Below are positions 44,210 through 52,409 of a stretch of DNA of 52,409 bases, piece after piece. How positions within the stretch are numbered: the stretch's first letter is position 1; each line of letters starts with the position of its first letter. The stretch comes from Zoogloea sp041911615 (GTDB lineage Bacteria; Pseudomonadota; Gammaproteobacteria; Burkholderiales; Rhodocyclaceae), in assembly GCF_041911615.1 (NCBI RefSeq), contig NZ_JAYROR010000031.1, forward strand, positions 1 to 52,409. The letters run 5' to 3'. The position numbers and the translations under genes were made by a program. The notes beneath the pieces were generated by a model. That model worked only from the letters and a program-made list of their open reading frames with translations. It was not told the DNA's origin and ran no database searches.

Positions 44210-44839
44210 TCAGCGGCGCGGGCGCGGTGGCGGCGGGGCGGGCGGCGGTGGGCCGGGATTGACCTGCTCGGTGAGCCAGCGCACGGCGAGGCGGATCTCG
44301 CGCTTCTGGGCCTCGTCGGCGGCATCGAAGTTCACCATGCCGTCGGCGCCGACGTCGAAGGGCGCGAGCCGCCATTCGCGTTCGACGACGAACAGGTGCT
44401 CGCCATCGCGGATCGCCTTCTGGGCGATCACGTAGCCGTAGGGACGCGCGTCGAAGCGGCCGCAGTAGGCGGTGCGGGTGGCGTGGGCCATGCCGTCGCG
44501 GGCGCCAATCACCACGCCGCTGGTGGTGAAGGCCGGGCAATGCTTGGCGAGCCCGGCGGCGATGTGGCCGAGGTAGGCTTCCGGATCGAGGTCCTGGGCG
44601 ACGAAGCGCTGTACCAGCAGGCGGTCGCGGTAGTCGTCGATGCCCTGGCCGCGCGGCACGTATTCCTCGTGGCGGATGCCATTGCCCTCGCGCAGGTCGA
44701 TGATCCGCCAGCCGGGCCCGGGAGGCAGCGGCAGACGCCAGTCGAGGGTCGGCGCGTCGGCGCGCGCGCCCGCCGCCAGCAGCAGGCCGGCGAAGAGGGC
44801 CGAAGTCCCGGCCAGGAGGCGTGTGGCGATGACGTTCAC
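44210..44839 (-). CDS. Exported hypothetical protein
   Basis: 209 residues from GTG 44839, chosen because a signal peptide then sits at the start (residues 1-27, ending ARA). The mature part is about 180 residues, with a Cys in AKHCPAF and another in TAYCGRF that could form a disulfide, and a Pro/Arg-rich tail (NPGPPPPAPPPPRPRR). The family was not recognised. An in-frame ATG at 44962 would put a non-signal leader in front and overlap the argS start. It is followed by ubiB 68 bp downstream. Confidence 0.65.
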   Translation of the reverse strand: MNVIATRLLAGTSALFAGLLLAAGARADAPTLDWRLPLPPGPGWRIIDLREGNGIRHEEYVPRGQGIDDYRDRLLVQRFVAQDLDPEAYLGHIAAGLAKHCPAFTTSGVVIGARDGMAHATRTAYCGRFDARPYGYVIAQKAIRDGEHLFVVEREWRLAPFDVGADGMVNFDAADEAQKREIRLAVRWLTEQVNPGPPPPAPPPPRPRR

Positions 44840-44927
44840 GCCGCCAGTTTGCCATGCCCGACCGACTTTGTTGGCATCGGCCGAAGGGCCGTCGGGCGGG
44901 AGGCAGGCGGGACGCCCGGCGCTTCGA

Positions 44928-44933
44928 TATAAT
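44928..44933 (+). promoter_or_regulatory. Consensus -10 box of the argS promoter
   Basis: TATAAT, a perfect -10, lies 27 bp before the argS start codon. The expected -35 position (about 44905-44910) has no good match. It lies in the divergent gap between argS and the exported-protein gene. Confidence 0.5.
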
Positions 44934-44960
44934 CCTGTGCTTTTAGTCGCAGTGTTTGCC

Positions 44961-46694
44961 ATGAGCGCCGATCAGAAAACCCAGCTTGCCGACCTCCTGC
45001 GTGCCGCCCTCCTCAGCGTGGCACCCGACCAGGCCGAAACCCCGATCAACCTGGAACGCCCGAAGCAGGCCGGTCACGGGGATTTTGCGAGCAACCTGGC
45101 GCTGCAGCTGGCCAAGCCCCTGAAGCGCAACCCGCGCGAGCTGGCCAACCTGCTGCTGGCCGAGCTGCCCAAGTCCGGGCTGGTGGCCAAGGCCGAAGTG
45201 GCCGGTGCCGGCTTCATCAACTTCACGCTCAACGCGGACGCCAAGACCGCCGTCGTCGGCACCGTGCTGGCCGCCGGCGAGGCCTACGGCCGCGGCGTCA
45301 AGACCGGCGTCAAGGTGCAGGTCGAATTCGTCTCCGCCAACCCGACCGGCCCGCTCCACGTGGGCCACGGCCGGGGCGCCGCCTACGGCGCGTCGCTCGC
45401 CGACGTGCTCGACTTCGCCGGTTTCGATGTGACCCGCGAGTACTACATCAACGACGCCGGCCGGCAGATGGACATCCTCGCGCTGTCCACCTGGCTGCGT
45501 TACCTCGATCTCTTCGGCATCGCCATTCCCTTCCCGCCCAACGCCTACCAGGGCGACTACGTGAAGGACATGGCTGCCCAGATCAAGACCGGCCACGCCG
45601 ACCGCTTCGCCCAGGTGTCCGCTGCCGACGTGCTGGCCGGCGCCCCGTCGGTCGAGGCCGACAAGGAAGGCCACCTCGACGCGCTGATCGCCAACGCCAA
45701 GCGCCTCCTCGGCTCCGACTATGCCTGGGTGCACGGCTTCGCGCTGACCGAGCAGCTCGGCGACGGCCGCGAGGATCTGGCCGAGTTCGGCGTGACCTTC
45801 GACATGTGGTTCTCCGAACGCTCGCTGTTCGACACCGGCCTGGTCGAGAAGGCCGTTGCCGCCCTCGAGGCAGCCGACCACATTTACGAACAGGACGGGG
45901 CCAAGTGGTTCCGCTCCACCGCCTTCGGCGACGAGAAGGATCGCGTCGTCCAGCGCGAGAACGGCCTCTACACCTATTTCGCGTCCGACATCGCCTACCA
46001 CGCCAACAAGTACGAGCGTGGCTTCGACCGCATCATCGACATCTGGGGCGCCGACCACCACGGCTACATCCCCCGCGTGAAGGGCGCGCTGCAGGCGCTG
46101 GGCCTGCCGCCCGAGAAGCTCGACGTGGCGCTGGTGCAATTCGCGGTGCTGTACCGCGACGGCCAGAAGGCGGCGATGTCCACCCGCTCCGGCGAGTTCG
46201 TCACCCTGCGCGAGCTGCGCAACGAAGTGGGCAACGACGCCTGCCGTTTCTTCTACGTGCTGCGCAAGGCCGACCAGCACCTGGATTTCGACCTCGACCT
46301 CGCCAAGAGCCAGAGCAACGAGAACCCGGTGTATTACATCCAGTACGCCCACGCCCGCCTGTGTTCGGTGCTGGGGCAATGGAGCGGTGTTGCCGCCGAT
46401 CTGGCCGAAGCCGATCTCGCCCGCCTCGACAACGAGCGCGAACTGGCCTTGTGCGCCCGCCTCACCGCCTTCCCGGAGGTTGTGCAGAACGCCGCCGCCG
46501 ACTATGCGCCGCACCAGATCGCCTTCTACCTCAAGGATCTGGCCGGCGAGTTCCACAGCTACTACAACGCCGAGCGCATGTTGGTGGACGACGAAGGCCT
46601 CAAACTGGCCCGTCTGGCGCTCGCCAGCGCGGTACGCCAGGTGATCCGCAACGGCCTGGCGCTGCTCGGCGTGTCGGCCCCCGATTCGATGTAA
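44961..46694 (+). CDS. argS: Arginyl-tRNA synthetase
   Basis: 577 residues from ATG 44961. Add-1 N-terminal domain, then the class I signature HVGH at 133-136 in ANPTGPLHVGHGRGAAYG. The KMSKS position reads AAMSTRSGEFV, the degenerate form usual in arginyl-tRNA synthetases. The C-terminal anticodon-binding domain ends with NGLALLGVSAPDSM, a normal terminus. It charges tRNA-Arg. Followed 19 bp later by the SPOR gene, a common neighbour in betaproteobacteria. Confidence 0.96.
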   Translation: MSADQKTQLADLLRAALLSVAPDQAETPINLERPKQAGHGDFASNLALQLAKPLKRNPRELANLLLAELPKSGLVAKAEVAGAGFINFTLNADAKTAVVGTVLAAGEAYGRGVKTGVKVQVEFVSANPTGPLHVGHGRGAAYGASLADVLDFAGFDVTREYYINDAGRQMDILALSTWLRYLDLFGIAIPFPPNAYQGDYVKDMAAQIKTGHADRFAQVSAADVLAGAPSVEADKEGHLDALIANAKRLLGSDYAWVHGFALTEQLGDGREDLAEFGVTFDMWFSERSLFDTGLVEKAVAALEAADHIYEQDGAKWFRSTAFGDEKDRVVQRENGLYTYFASDIAYHANKYERGFDRIIDIWGADHHGYIPRVKGALQALGLPPEKLDVALVQFAVLYRDGQKAAMSTRSGEFVTLRELRNEVGNDACRFFYVLRKADQHLDFDLDLAKSQSNENPVYYIQYAHARLCSVLGQWSGVAADLAEADLARLDNERELALCARLTAFPEVVQNAAADYAPHQIAFYLKDLAGEFHSYYNAERMLVDDEGLKLARLALASAVRQVIRNGLALLGVSAPDSM

Positions 46695-46713
46695 TTCCCG
46701 GACCTGACCGCCC

Positions 46714-47514
46714 ATGAGTCGCGATCTCAAGCCCCGCCCGCAAAACAAGAAGCCCAAGTCGGGCAGCCGGGGGGGGACCCTCGTCGGCATCTTTGTCGGC
46801 CTGATCCTCGGCGCGCTGGTGGCGGCCGGGATCGCGCTGTATTTCACCGCCGCCTCGCCCTTCCAGAAGCCCAAACCCCAGGATGAGCGGGTGGTTGCGC
46901 CGCCGCCGCCCAAGCCCCAGGGGGGCGAGCCCATCGCCTTGCCGGGCAAGGCCGGCGACAAGCCCGTCGAAAAGCCGCGCTTCGACTTCTACAACGTGCT
47001 GCCCAAGGGTTCCGACGCGCTGCCGGCGCCGTCCAAGCCCGAGGAAACCACCGAGGTCGTGAAGTCCGACAGCAAGCCCGACAAGCCCGAAAAGCCCGAC
47101 GCCGCAACCAAGGCCGACAAGTCCGCCCGGTCCGACGAAACCAAGGCCGACAAGGCCCGCGCCGCAACCGAAGGCGCGAGCAGCGCCGAGCGTGCCAAGG
47201 CCGAGGCGGCACTCCTCGACAAGCCGGTCGCCCCGGCGGCGCCCGCCGAGAAGTTCTACCTCCAGGCCGGCGCGTTCGAAGATCCGTCCGAGGCGGACAA
47301 CCTGAAGGCGCGTCTTGCGTTGATGGGGGTGGAGGCCAGCGTGCAGAAGGTCGATGTGCCCGACAAGGGCACGATGCACCGGGTGCGCACCGGCCCCTAC
47401 CAGGGTCAGGAGGCGATGACCAAGGCGCGCGACAGCCTCAGCGCCAATGGCATCAATACCGCCATCGTCAAGATCAAGCCCAAGGAACCAAAGCCGGCTC
47501 CGGCCGCTCAATGA
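46714..47514 (+). CDS. SPOR-domain protein (FtsN-like)
   Basis: 266 residues. A short basic cytoplasmic N-terminus, one membrane helix (about 22-46), a long low-complexity linker rich in Pro, Lys, Asp and Ala (55-180), and a C-terminal SPOR domain (about 183-258) beginning KFYLQAGAFEDPSEADNLKARL. This is the FtsN-like arrangement of inner-membrane proteins that bind septal peptidoglycan and help cell division. It lies between argS and the dsbA-like gene, as in many betaproteobacteria. Confidence 0.9.
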   Translation: MSRDLKPRPQNKKPKSGSRGGTLVGIFVGLILGALVAAGIALYFTAASPFQKPKPQDERVVAPPPPKPQGGEPIALPGKAGDKPVEKPRFDFYNVLPKGSDALPAPSKPEETTEVVKSDSKPDKPEKPDAATKADKSARSDETKADKARAATEGASSAERAKAEAALLDKPVAPAAPAEKFYLQAGAFEDPSEADNLKARLALMGVEASVQKVDVPDKGTMHRVRTGPYQGQEAMTKARDSLSANGINTAIVKIKPKEPKPAPAAQ

Positions 47515-47542
47515 GTCCTTTCGCATCGAAGGAGAAACCGCA

Positions 47543-48187
47543 ATGCAGCGTCGTGATGTCCTGAAACAGCTTTCCGCCCTCGCCGCTCTGGGCAGCCTCG
47601 GCCTGCCGGCCTGGGCGCAGGGCAGCGGCAAGGGGTTCGAACTCGTTTCGCCGCCCCAGCCGACCGACGTGAAGGGCAAGGTCGAGGTGCTGGAGTTCTT
47701 CCATTACGGCTGCCCCCACTGCCGCGCCTTCGATCCCTTGCTCGACGCGTGGGTCAAGAAGCTGCCCGCCGACGTGGTGTTCACCCGCGTCCCGGTGATG
47801 TGGGGCAACCCGCAACTCACCGGTTTCGCCAAGCTCGCGATGACCCTCGAGGCGACCGGCGATCTGGCGCGCCTGCACGGCCAGGTCTTCGAGGCGGTGC
47901 AGACCGAGAAGCTGCCGCTGCACACCGAGGCCGGTGCGCAGGACTGGGCCGTCAAGAAGGGTGTCGACGCCAAGAAGTTCGCCGACGCCTACCGCTCGTT
48001 CAACGTCAACGTGCGCCTCAAGCGCGCCGACGAGCTGGCCCGCGCCTACAAGATCGAGGGCGTGCCGACCCTCGCCATCGATGGCAAGTATTTCACCTCG
48101 GGCTCCATCGCCGGCACCCACGAGGCTGCGCTGAAGGTTGCCGACCAGCTCATCGCCAAGGCCCGCGCCGAGCAGGGCCGCAAGTAA
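47543..48187 (+). CDS. dsbA: Thiol:disulfide interchange protein DsbA-like
   Basis: 214 residues from ATG 47543, preceded by GGAG. Residues 1-26 are a Sec signal with a twin-Arg-like start (MQRRDVLKQL); a Tat route is possible but not required. Active site CPHC at 57-60 in FFHYGCPHCRAF and the cis-Pro loop EGVPTLAIDG near residue 173. It introduces disulfides into periplasmic proteins. Probably in the argS-SPOR-dsbA unit; 28 bp separate it from the SPOR gene. Confidence 0.92.
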   Translation: MQRRDVLKQLSALAALGSLGLPAWAQGSGKGFELVSPPQPTDVKGKVEVLEFFHYGCPHCRAFDPLLDAWVKKLPADVVFTRVPVMWGNPQLTGFAKLAMTLEATGDLARLHGQVFEAVQTEKLPLHTEAGAQDWAVKKGVDAKKFADAYRSFNVNVRLKRADELARAYKIEGVPTLAIDGKYFTSGSIAGTHEAALKVADQLIAKARAEQGRK

Positions 48188-48235
48188 GCGCACCGCGCCG
48201 TCCGCCCGGACGGCGCCCTGTTTCCCCTTCGATCC

Positions 48236-49003
48236 GTGATCCAGCGCGTTTTCATCACCGGGGCGTCGAGCGGCATCGGCGCCGCCCTGGCGCGTCAGTA
48301 CGCTGCCCGCGGCGCCGTGCTGGGGCTGGTGGCGCGCCGGCGTGGCGCGCTGCTGGCGCTCGTCGCCGGCCTGCCAGGCGAGCATGTGATCTACACCGCC
48401 GACGTGGCCGACGGTGAGGCCCTGCGCGCCGCCGCCGCCGATTTCGAGGCGCGCTTCGGGACGCCCGACGTGGTGATCGCCAACGCCGGCGTGTCGGTCG
48501 GCACCCTCACCGAAGAAGCCGGCGACCTGCGCGCCTTCGAACGCGTGCTGCGCACCAACGTGCTCGGCATGGTCGCCACTTTCCAGCCCTTCGTGGCGGC
48601 GATGCGGGCCCGCGGCAGAGGCCGCCTGGTGGGCATCGCGTCGGTGGCGGGCATCCGGGGGCTGCCCGGTGCCGGTGCCTACAGCGCCTCGAAGGCGGCC
48701 ACCATCGCCTATCTCGAGAGCCTGCGGGTCGAGCTGCACGGCAGCGGCGTGCGCGTCGTGACCATCGCGCCGGGCTACATCGAGACGCCGATGACGGCCG
48801 TCAATCGCTATCCGATGCCCTTCATGCTGCCGGCGGACGAGGCGGCGCGCCGCTTCGTGCGGGCCATCGACCGGGGCACTCGCTACACCGTCATTCCCTG
48901 GCAGATGGGCGTGGTCGCCAAGCTGCTGCGCCTGCTGCCCGATTTCCTGTTCGATTTCGCGTTTTCCCGCGCGGGGCGCAAGCCGCGCGGGCTGGACCTG
49001 TAA
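48236..49003 (+). CDS. Short-chain dehydrogenase/reductase
   Basis: 255 residues from GTG 48236. Cofactor motif TGASSGIG at 8-15, NAGVS near 83, catalytic Ser, Tyr and Lys (YSASKAAT near 150), and IAPGYIETPM. The C-terminal part has a hydrophobic stretch (LLRLLPDFLFDFAF), as in SDRs that act on lipids or at membranes. Substrate not determinable. It follows dsbA by 48 bp and converges on the efflux operon, with 7 bp between the ends. Confidence 0.88.
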   Translation: MIQRVFITGASSGIGAALARQYAARGAVLGLVARRRGALLALVAGLPGEHVIYTADVADGEALRAAAADFEARFGTPDVVIANAGVSVGTLTEEAGDLRAFERVLRTNVLGMVATFQPFVAAMRARGRGRLVGIASVAGIRGLPGAGAYSASKAATIAYLESLRVELHGSGVRVVTIAPGYIETPMTAVNRYPMPFMLPADEAARRFVRAIDRGTRYTVIPWQMGVVAKLLRLLPDFLFDFAFSRAGRKPRGLDL

Positions 49004-49010
49004 GCGCCGC

Positions 49011-50561
49011 TCAGTGGGCGGCGTCGCCGCCGGGCGCGGCGGGACGGCCATGGGTCGGACGGGTTAGCCAGACGGTGGCGACCAGACCGAGGAACAGTAC
49101 CCCCGACAGCCAGAATACGTCGTTGGCGGCCAGGGAAAACGCCTGCACCGTCACCTGACGCTCCAGTACCGCCAGGGCGCGGGTGGCGTCGACGCCCTGC
49201 GCCGCCATGCCGTCGAGCACGCCGCCGGCGACGGGGTTGTAGCTGCTGACCTGCGCCGCGAGCTGTTCGTGATGCAGTGCGGCACGGCGTTCCCACAGGG
49301 TCGTCATCAGCGAGGCGCCGAAGGCCCCGAAGGTGATCCGCACGAAGTTCGACACGCCCGATGCCGACGGCACGCGTTCCAGCGGCAGGCCCGACAGGGT
49401 GATCGACACCAGCGGGATGAAGAAGGTGGCCATCGCGATGCCCTGGATCACCTGCGGCAGAACCACGTTGCCGGTGGCGATGTCGGTGCTGAAACCGGCC
49501 CGCATGAAGCTCACCAGCGCGAACACCAGGAAGGCGACGGTCGCGATGCGGCGCGGATCGGTGCGGGGCAGGATCTTGCCGATCACCGGCGACAGCAGCA
49601 GCGCCAGCAGGCCGATCGGCGCCGTCACCAATCCCGCCCAGGTGGCGGTGTAGCCCATGAATTGCTGCAGCCACAGGGGCATCACCACCACGTTGCCGAA
49701 GAACACGCCGTAGCCGGTGGCCATCGCGATCACCCCGAACAGGAAGTTGGGCCGCGCGAACAGCGTGAGGTCCACCACCGGATGGGCATCGGTCAGCTCC
49801 CAGGCCACGAACAGCGCGAAGCCGACCGCCGCCACCGCGGCCAAGGCAACGATCTCGCCCGAGGCGAACCAGTCGAGCTCCTTGCCCTTGTCGAGCATGA
49901 TCTGCAGCGCGCCGACCCAGATCACCAGCAGTGCCAGGCCCACCTTGTCGATGGGCAGGCGGCGGGTCGCGCTCTCCCGCGCTTTGAGCAGTCGCCAGCT
50001 GAGCCAGGCCGCGCCGAGGCCGACCGGCACGTTGATGTAGAAGATCCATGGCCACGACAGGTTGTCCGACAGCCAGCCGCCGAGGATCGGCCCCAGCACC
50101 GGCGCGACGAGGGTGGTCATCGACCACATCGCCAGCGCCATGCCCGATTTCTCGCGCGGGTAGGCCTGCAGTAGCAGCGCCTGCGACAGCGGGATCATCG
50201 GCCCCGCCACCGCGCCTTGCAGCACGCGGGCGGCGATCAGCATCTCCAGGCTGTGGGCGAGGCCGCACAGCAGCGAGGCGATCACGAACATCACCACCGA
50301 GCCGACGAACAGGCGCACCTGCCCGAAGCGCTGGCTGAGCCAGCCGGTGAGCGGCACCGCGATGGCGTTGGCGACGCCGAACGAGGTGATCACCCAGGTG
50401 CCCTGGCTGGGGCTGACGCCCAGGTCGCCGGCGATGTTGGGTAGCGACACGTTGGCGATGGTGGTGTCGAGCACGTTCATGAAGGTCGCCAGCGACAGGG
50501 CAACGGTGGCCAGGCGCCGCGCGCCCGGTTCGAGCGGCGGCAGCGGAACGGGGGCGCTCAC
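49011..50561 (-). CDS. emrB: EmrB-type MFS multidrug efflux permease (DHA2 family)
   Basis: 516 residues with 14 hydrophobic segments, typical of the DHA2 (EmrB/QacA) family. Motifs: LDTTIANVSLPNIAGD near residue 30, the loop GWLSQRFGQVRLF, and motif C LVAPVLGPILGGWLSD near 150. It forms the inner-membrane pump of a tripartite system with the EmrA-like adaptor and the outer-membrane channel encoded just upstream. It starts at GTG 50561, 4 bp after the adaptor stop, so it is translationally linked. Confidence 0.92.
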   Translation of the reverse strand: MSAPVPLPPLEPGARRLATVALSLATFMNVLDTTIANVSLPNIAGDLGVSPSQGTWVITSFGVANAIAVPLTGWLSQRFGQVRLFVGSVVMFVIASLLCGLAHSLEMLIAARVLQGAVAGPMIPLSQALLLQAYPREKSGMALAMWSMTTLVAPVLGPILGGWLSDNLSWPWIFYINVPVGLGAAWLSWRLLKARESATRRLPIDKVGLALLVIWVGALQIMLDKGKELDWFASGEIVALAAVAAVGFALFVAWELTDAHPVVDLTLFARPNFLFGVIAMATGYGVFFGNVVVMPLWLQQFMGYTATWAGLVTAPIGLLALLLSPVIGKILPRTDPRRIATVAFLVFALVSFMRAGFSTDIATGNVVLPQVIQGIAMATFFIPLVSITLSGLPLERVPSASGVSNFVRITFGAFGASLMTTLWERRAALHHEQLAAQVSSYNPVAGGVLDGMAAQGVDATRALAVLERQVTVQAFSLAANDVFWLSGVLFLGLVATVWLTRPTHGRPAAPGGDAAH

Positions 50562-50565
50562 GGCC

Positions 50566-51795
50566 TCACACCCGGGTGCGCCGCGGCGCGGAAGGATGGG
50601 CCGGCAACTGCGCCGGCGGCAGCGCGGCGTCGGCCTGGGCGCCGCTGTTGGCGGCGATGATGGCCTTGATGCGCGCCTGGGCGGCCTTGCCGAGATCGGC
50701 GAAGACGTCGGTTGTGCCGGCCGGCGCCGCCGGTGCGGCGGTGGCGAGGGGGCCGGCGGCGGCCCCGTCGTCGCCGACGTTCACCGCCACGTTCATCGAC
50801 AGCCCGATGCGCAGCGGATGGGCGGCCAGTTCCTGCGGGTCGAGGGTGATCCGCACCGGCACCCGCTGCACCACCTTGATCCAGTTGCCGCTGGCGTTCT
50901 GCGCCGGTAGCAGGGCGAAGGCGGCGCCAGTGCCGGCGGCGAGGCCGGCGACGCGACCGTGGTATTCGACGTCGCCGCCGTAGACGTCGGCGCTCAGGGT
51001 GACCGGCTGCCCGACGCGCATGTGGCGTAGCTGGCTTTCCTTGAAGTTGGCGTCCACCCACACCTGTTCGAGGGGCACCACGGCCATCAGCGGGGTGCCG
51101 GCGGCGACCCGCTGGCCGACCTGCACGGCGCGCCGGGCGACGAGGCCGCCCAGGGGGGCCGGTACCGCGGTGCGGGCCAGGGCGAGCCAGGTTTCCTCGA
51201 CCCGGGCGGCGGCGCGCTGCACGTTGGGATGGGTGTCGACGCGGGTGCCGCTGGTCTGCACGTGGTTGGTGGCGAGCTGTTCGCGCGCGGTGTGCAACGC
51301 GGTGTCGGCGGCGCGCACGGCGGCGCGGGCGTGCTCGAGCTCCTCGCCGGCCACCGCGCCGGTGGTGGCCACCTGCTGGCGGCGGGCGAGGTCGTCGCGA
51401 GCCCGGGCCAGATCGGCCTCGCGCTGCCTGACCGTGGCTTCGAGGGCGCCCCCGGTGGCGTACAGCGCGCGCACTTCGCGCACGGCCTGGGCGAGCTGGG
51501 CCTCGGCCTGCTGCAGCGCGACCTGGGCGTCGTTGGGGTCGAGGCGCACCAGCGGCTGTCCGGCCTTGACGAGCTGGGTGTCGTCGGCGTCGATGGCGAT
51601 CACGGTGCCGGCGATCTGCGGGGTGATCTGCACGACGTTGCCCGCCACGTAGGCGTCGTCGGTGTGTTCCAGGAAGCGCCCGTGGGTGGCCCACCAGCCG
51701 CCCCAGCCGACGGCGGCGAGGCCGATGGCGGCGGCGATGGCGAGGAGGCTGCGGCGGCGCCGGCCGGCGGGGCTGGCGGGGGTTGGGGTGGTCAT
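50566..51795 (-). CDS. emrA: EmrA-type membrane fusion protein (efflux adaptor)
   Basis: 409 residues from ATG 51795. A single N-terminal membrane helix (about 15-36), a biotinyl-lipoyl-like half-motif (TDDAYVAGNVVQITPQIAGTV), a long helical hairpin (about 90-200), the second half-motif (VPAPLGGLVARRAVQVGQRV), and a beta-barrel region ending in a Pro/Ala tail. It bridges pump and channel in the periplasm. Middle gene of the channel-emrA-emrB operon; 23 bp lie between the channel stop and this start. Confidence 0.9.
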   Translation of the reverse strand: MTTPTPASPAGRRRRSLLAIAAAIGLAAVGWGGWWATHGRFLEHTDDAYVAGNVVQITPQIAGTVIAIDADDTQLVKAGQPLVRLDPNDAQVALQQAEAQLAQAVREVRALYATGGALEATVRQREADLARARDDLARRQQVATTGAVAGEELEHARAAVRAADTALHTAREQLATNHVQTSGTRVDTHPNVQRAAARVEETWLALARTAVPAPLGGLVARRAVQVGQRVAAGTPLMAVVPLEQVWVDANFKESQLRHMRVGQPVTLSADVYGGDVEYHGRVAGLAAGTGAAFALLPAQNASGNWIKVVQRVPVRITLDPQELAAHPLRIGLSMNVAVNVGDDGAAAGPLATAAPAAPAGTTDVFADLGKAAQARIKAIIAANSGAQADAALPPAQLPAHPSAPRRTRV

Positions 51796-51818
51796 GGTCC
51801 GGTTCCTTCTTGGCGGGA

Positions 51819-52409
51819 TCAGTTGTTGGTCGGGGTGTCGGGGGTTTTCAGGGCGAGGCCGCCGCCGAGGGCGCGGGCGAGGCCGGCGCTGGCGTCGAGC
51901 CGGCGGCTGCGCAGTTCGGCGCTCAGGCGGCGCTGGGCGAGCAGCGGCGTTTCGGCGGCGAGCACCGCCGTGTAGCTGGCGAGGCCGGCCCGGTAGCGGA
52001 TCTCGGCGAGGCGCCAGGCCTCCTCGTAGCGGGCCAGGGCGGCCTGCTGGTCGCGGGCTTCGGCTTCGGCTCCGCGCCATGCGGCGAGCTGGTCCGCGAC
52101 GTCGTGGAGGGCGTCCACGAGGGTCGCGTTGTACTGGGCGATGGCGGCGTCCTCGTCGGCGTAGCGGGCGGCCAGGCCGGCGCGCAGACGACCGTTGTCG
52201 AAGATCGGCAGGTGGATCGCCGGGCCGATGCCGGCGATGCGGCTGTCGCTCTCCACCAGCTTGGAGAGGCCGATGGACTGCAGCCCGACAAAGGCGCCGA
52301 GGTTCACGTTGGGGTAGAAGGCGGCGCGCGCGGCGGCGCTGCCCTGCCGACCGGCCTCGACGCGCCAGCGCTGGGCGACGATGTCGGCGCGGCGGCCGAG
52401 CAGATCGGC
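51819..52409 (-). CDS. Outer-membrane efflux channel (TolC/NodT family), C-terminal part
   Basis: The frame continues past the right edge of the window, so only about 196 C-terminal residues are visible. They contain LLGRRADIVAQRWRVEA, where GRRADI is typical of NodT-type lipoproteins, then FYPNVNLGAFVGLQ and a long helix with AEIRYRAGLASYTAVL-type repeats. It forms the outer-membrane tunnel of the tripartite efflux system with EmrA and EmrB. First visible gene of that operon on the minus strand; any upstream regulator lies outside. Confidence 0.88.
   Translation of the reverse strand, partial: ADLLGRRADIVAQRWRVEAGRQGSAAARAAFYPNVNLGAFVGLQSIGLSKLVESDSRIAGIGPAIHLPIFDNGRLRAGLAARYADEDAAIAQYNATLVDALHDVADQLAAWRGAEAEARDQQAALARYEEAWRLAEIRYRAGLASYTAVLAAETPLLAQRRLSAELRSRRLDASAGLARALGGGLALKTPDTPTNN

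Overview
The window is G+C-rich, densely packed bacterial DNA, most likely from a betaproteobacterium of the Rhodocyclales (Azoarcus/Thauera/Denitromonas-like). This is inferred from gene content: 3-hydroxybutyrate dehydrogenase, the nitric-oxide-reductase accessory gene norD, a DUF485-acetate permease pair, DUF1840, a complete propionyl-CoA to succinyl-CoA operon, and many two-component and c-di-GMP proteins. No rRNA, tRNA or CRISPR array was seen. Reading frames run through most of the window; the long antisense frames are by-products of G+C-rich codon usage.

Layout. (1) 1-4770 is an accessory block, visibly less G+C-rich than the rest. It holds the 3-prime end of an IS66 transposase with a plausible IS end, an HNH nuclease-like gene, and a two-gene unit on the minus strand made of a AAA+ ATPase and a subtilisin-like protease; this is the best candidate for an uncharacterised (possibly defence) system. 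(2) 4772-14600: core-like genes, namely bdhA, a norD without other nor genes, a DUF2202 lipoprotein with a small exported partner, a LysR/isochorismatase divergent pair, SprT-like and DUF1840 proteins, RarD, a ROK kinase and a MOSC protein. (3) 14697-22001: signalling block with an HD-GYP phosphodiesterase translationally coupled to a PAS hybrid histidine kinase, a TauE/SafE permease and a large MASE1-CHASE-PAS hybrid kinase. (4) 22156-26234: ruvC, an EamA transporter, a small conserved-looking protein, a decayed mscS pseudogene, an EVE protein, a second TauE/SafE permease and bacteriohemerythrin. (5) 26416-37465: acyl-CoA metabolism, with an enoyl-CoA hydratase, DUF485-actP, a GntR/FCD regulator, and the operon mcm-meaB-pccB-pccA. 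The regulator and operon share a divergent control region with a perfect 16-bp palindrome, and the operon ends in a good terminator. (6) 37588-44141: an amidotransferase, a YegD-type Hsp70, a 211-bp repeat element bounded by perfect 16-bp inverted repeats, yajD, a single-polypeptide arginase/ornithine aminotransferase fusion, and ubiB. (7) 44210-52409: an exported protein, argS, a SPOR protein, a DsbA-like thioredoxin, an SDR, and an EmrAB-type efflux operon with its outer-membrane channel cut by the window end.

How the genes fit together. Acetate uptake (actP), propionyl-CoA carboxylase, methylmalonyl-CoA mutase with its MeaB chaperone, enoyl-CoA hydratase and 3-hydroxybutyrate dehydrogenase point to a lifestyle using short-chain fatty acids and polyhydroxyalkanoate. 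The GntR regulator lies between actP and the propionyl-CoA operon and is the obvious candidate controller. The arginase-aminotransferase fusion would carry out two successive steps of arginine catabolism in one protein.

All functional names rest on motif recognition by eye; no database search was run. Start codons were chosen by ribosome-binding sites, family start positions and overlaps, and are marked where uncertain.
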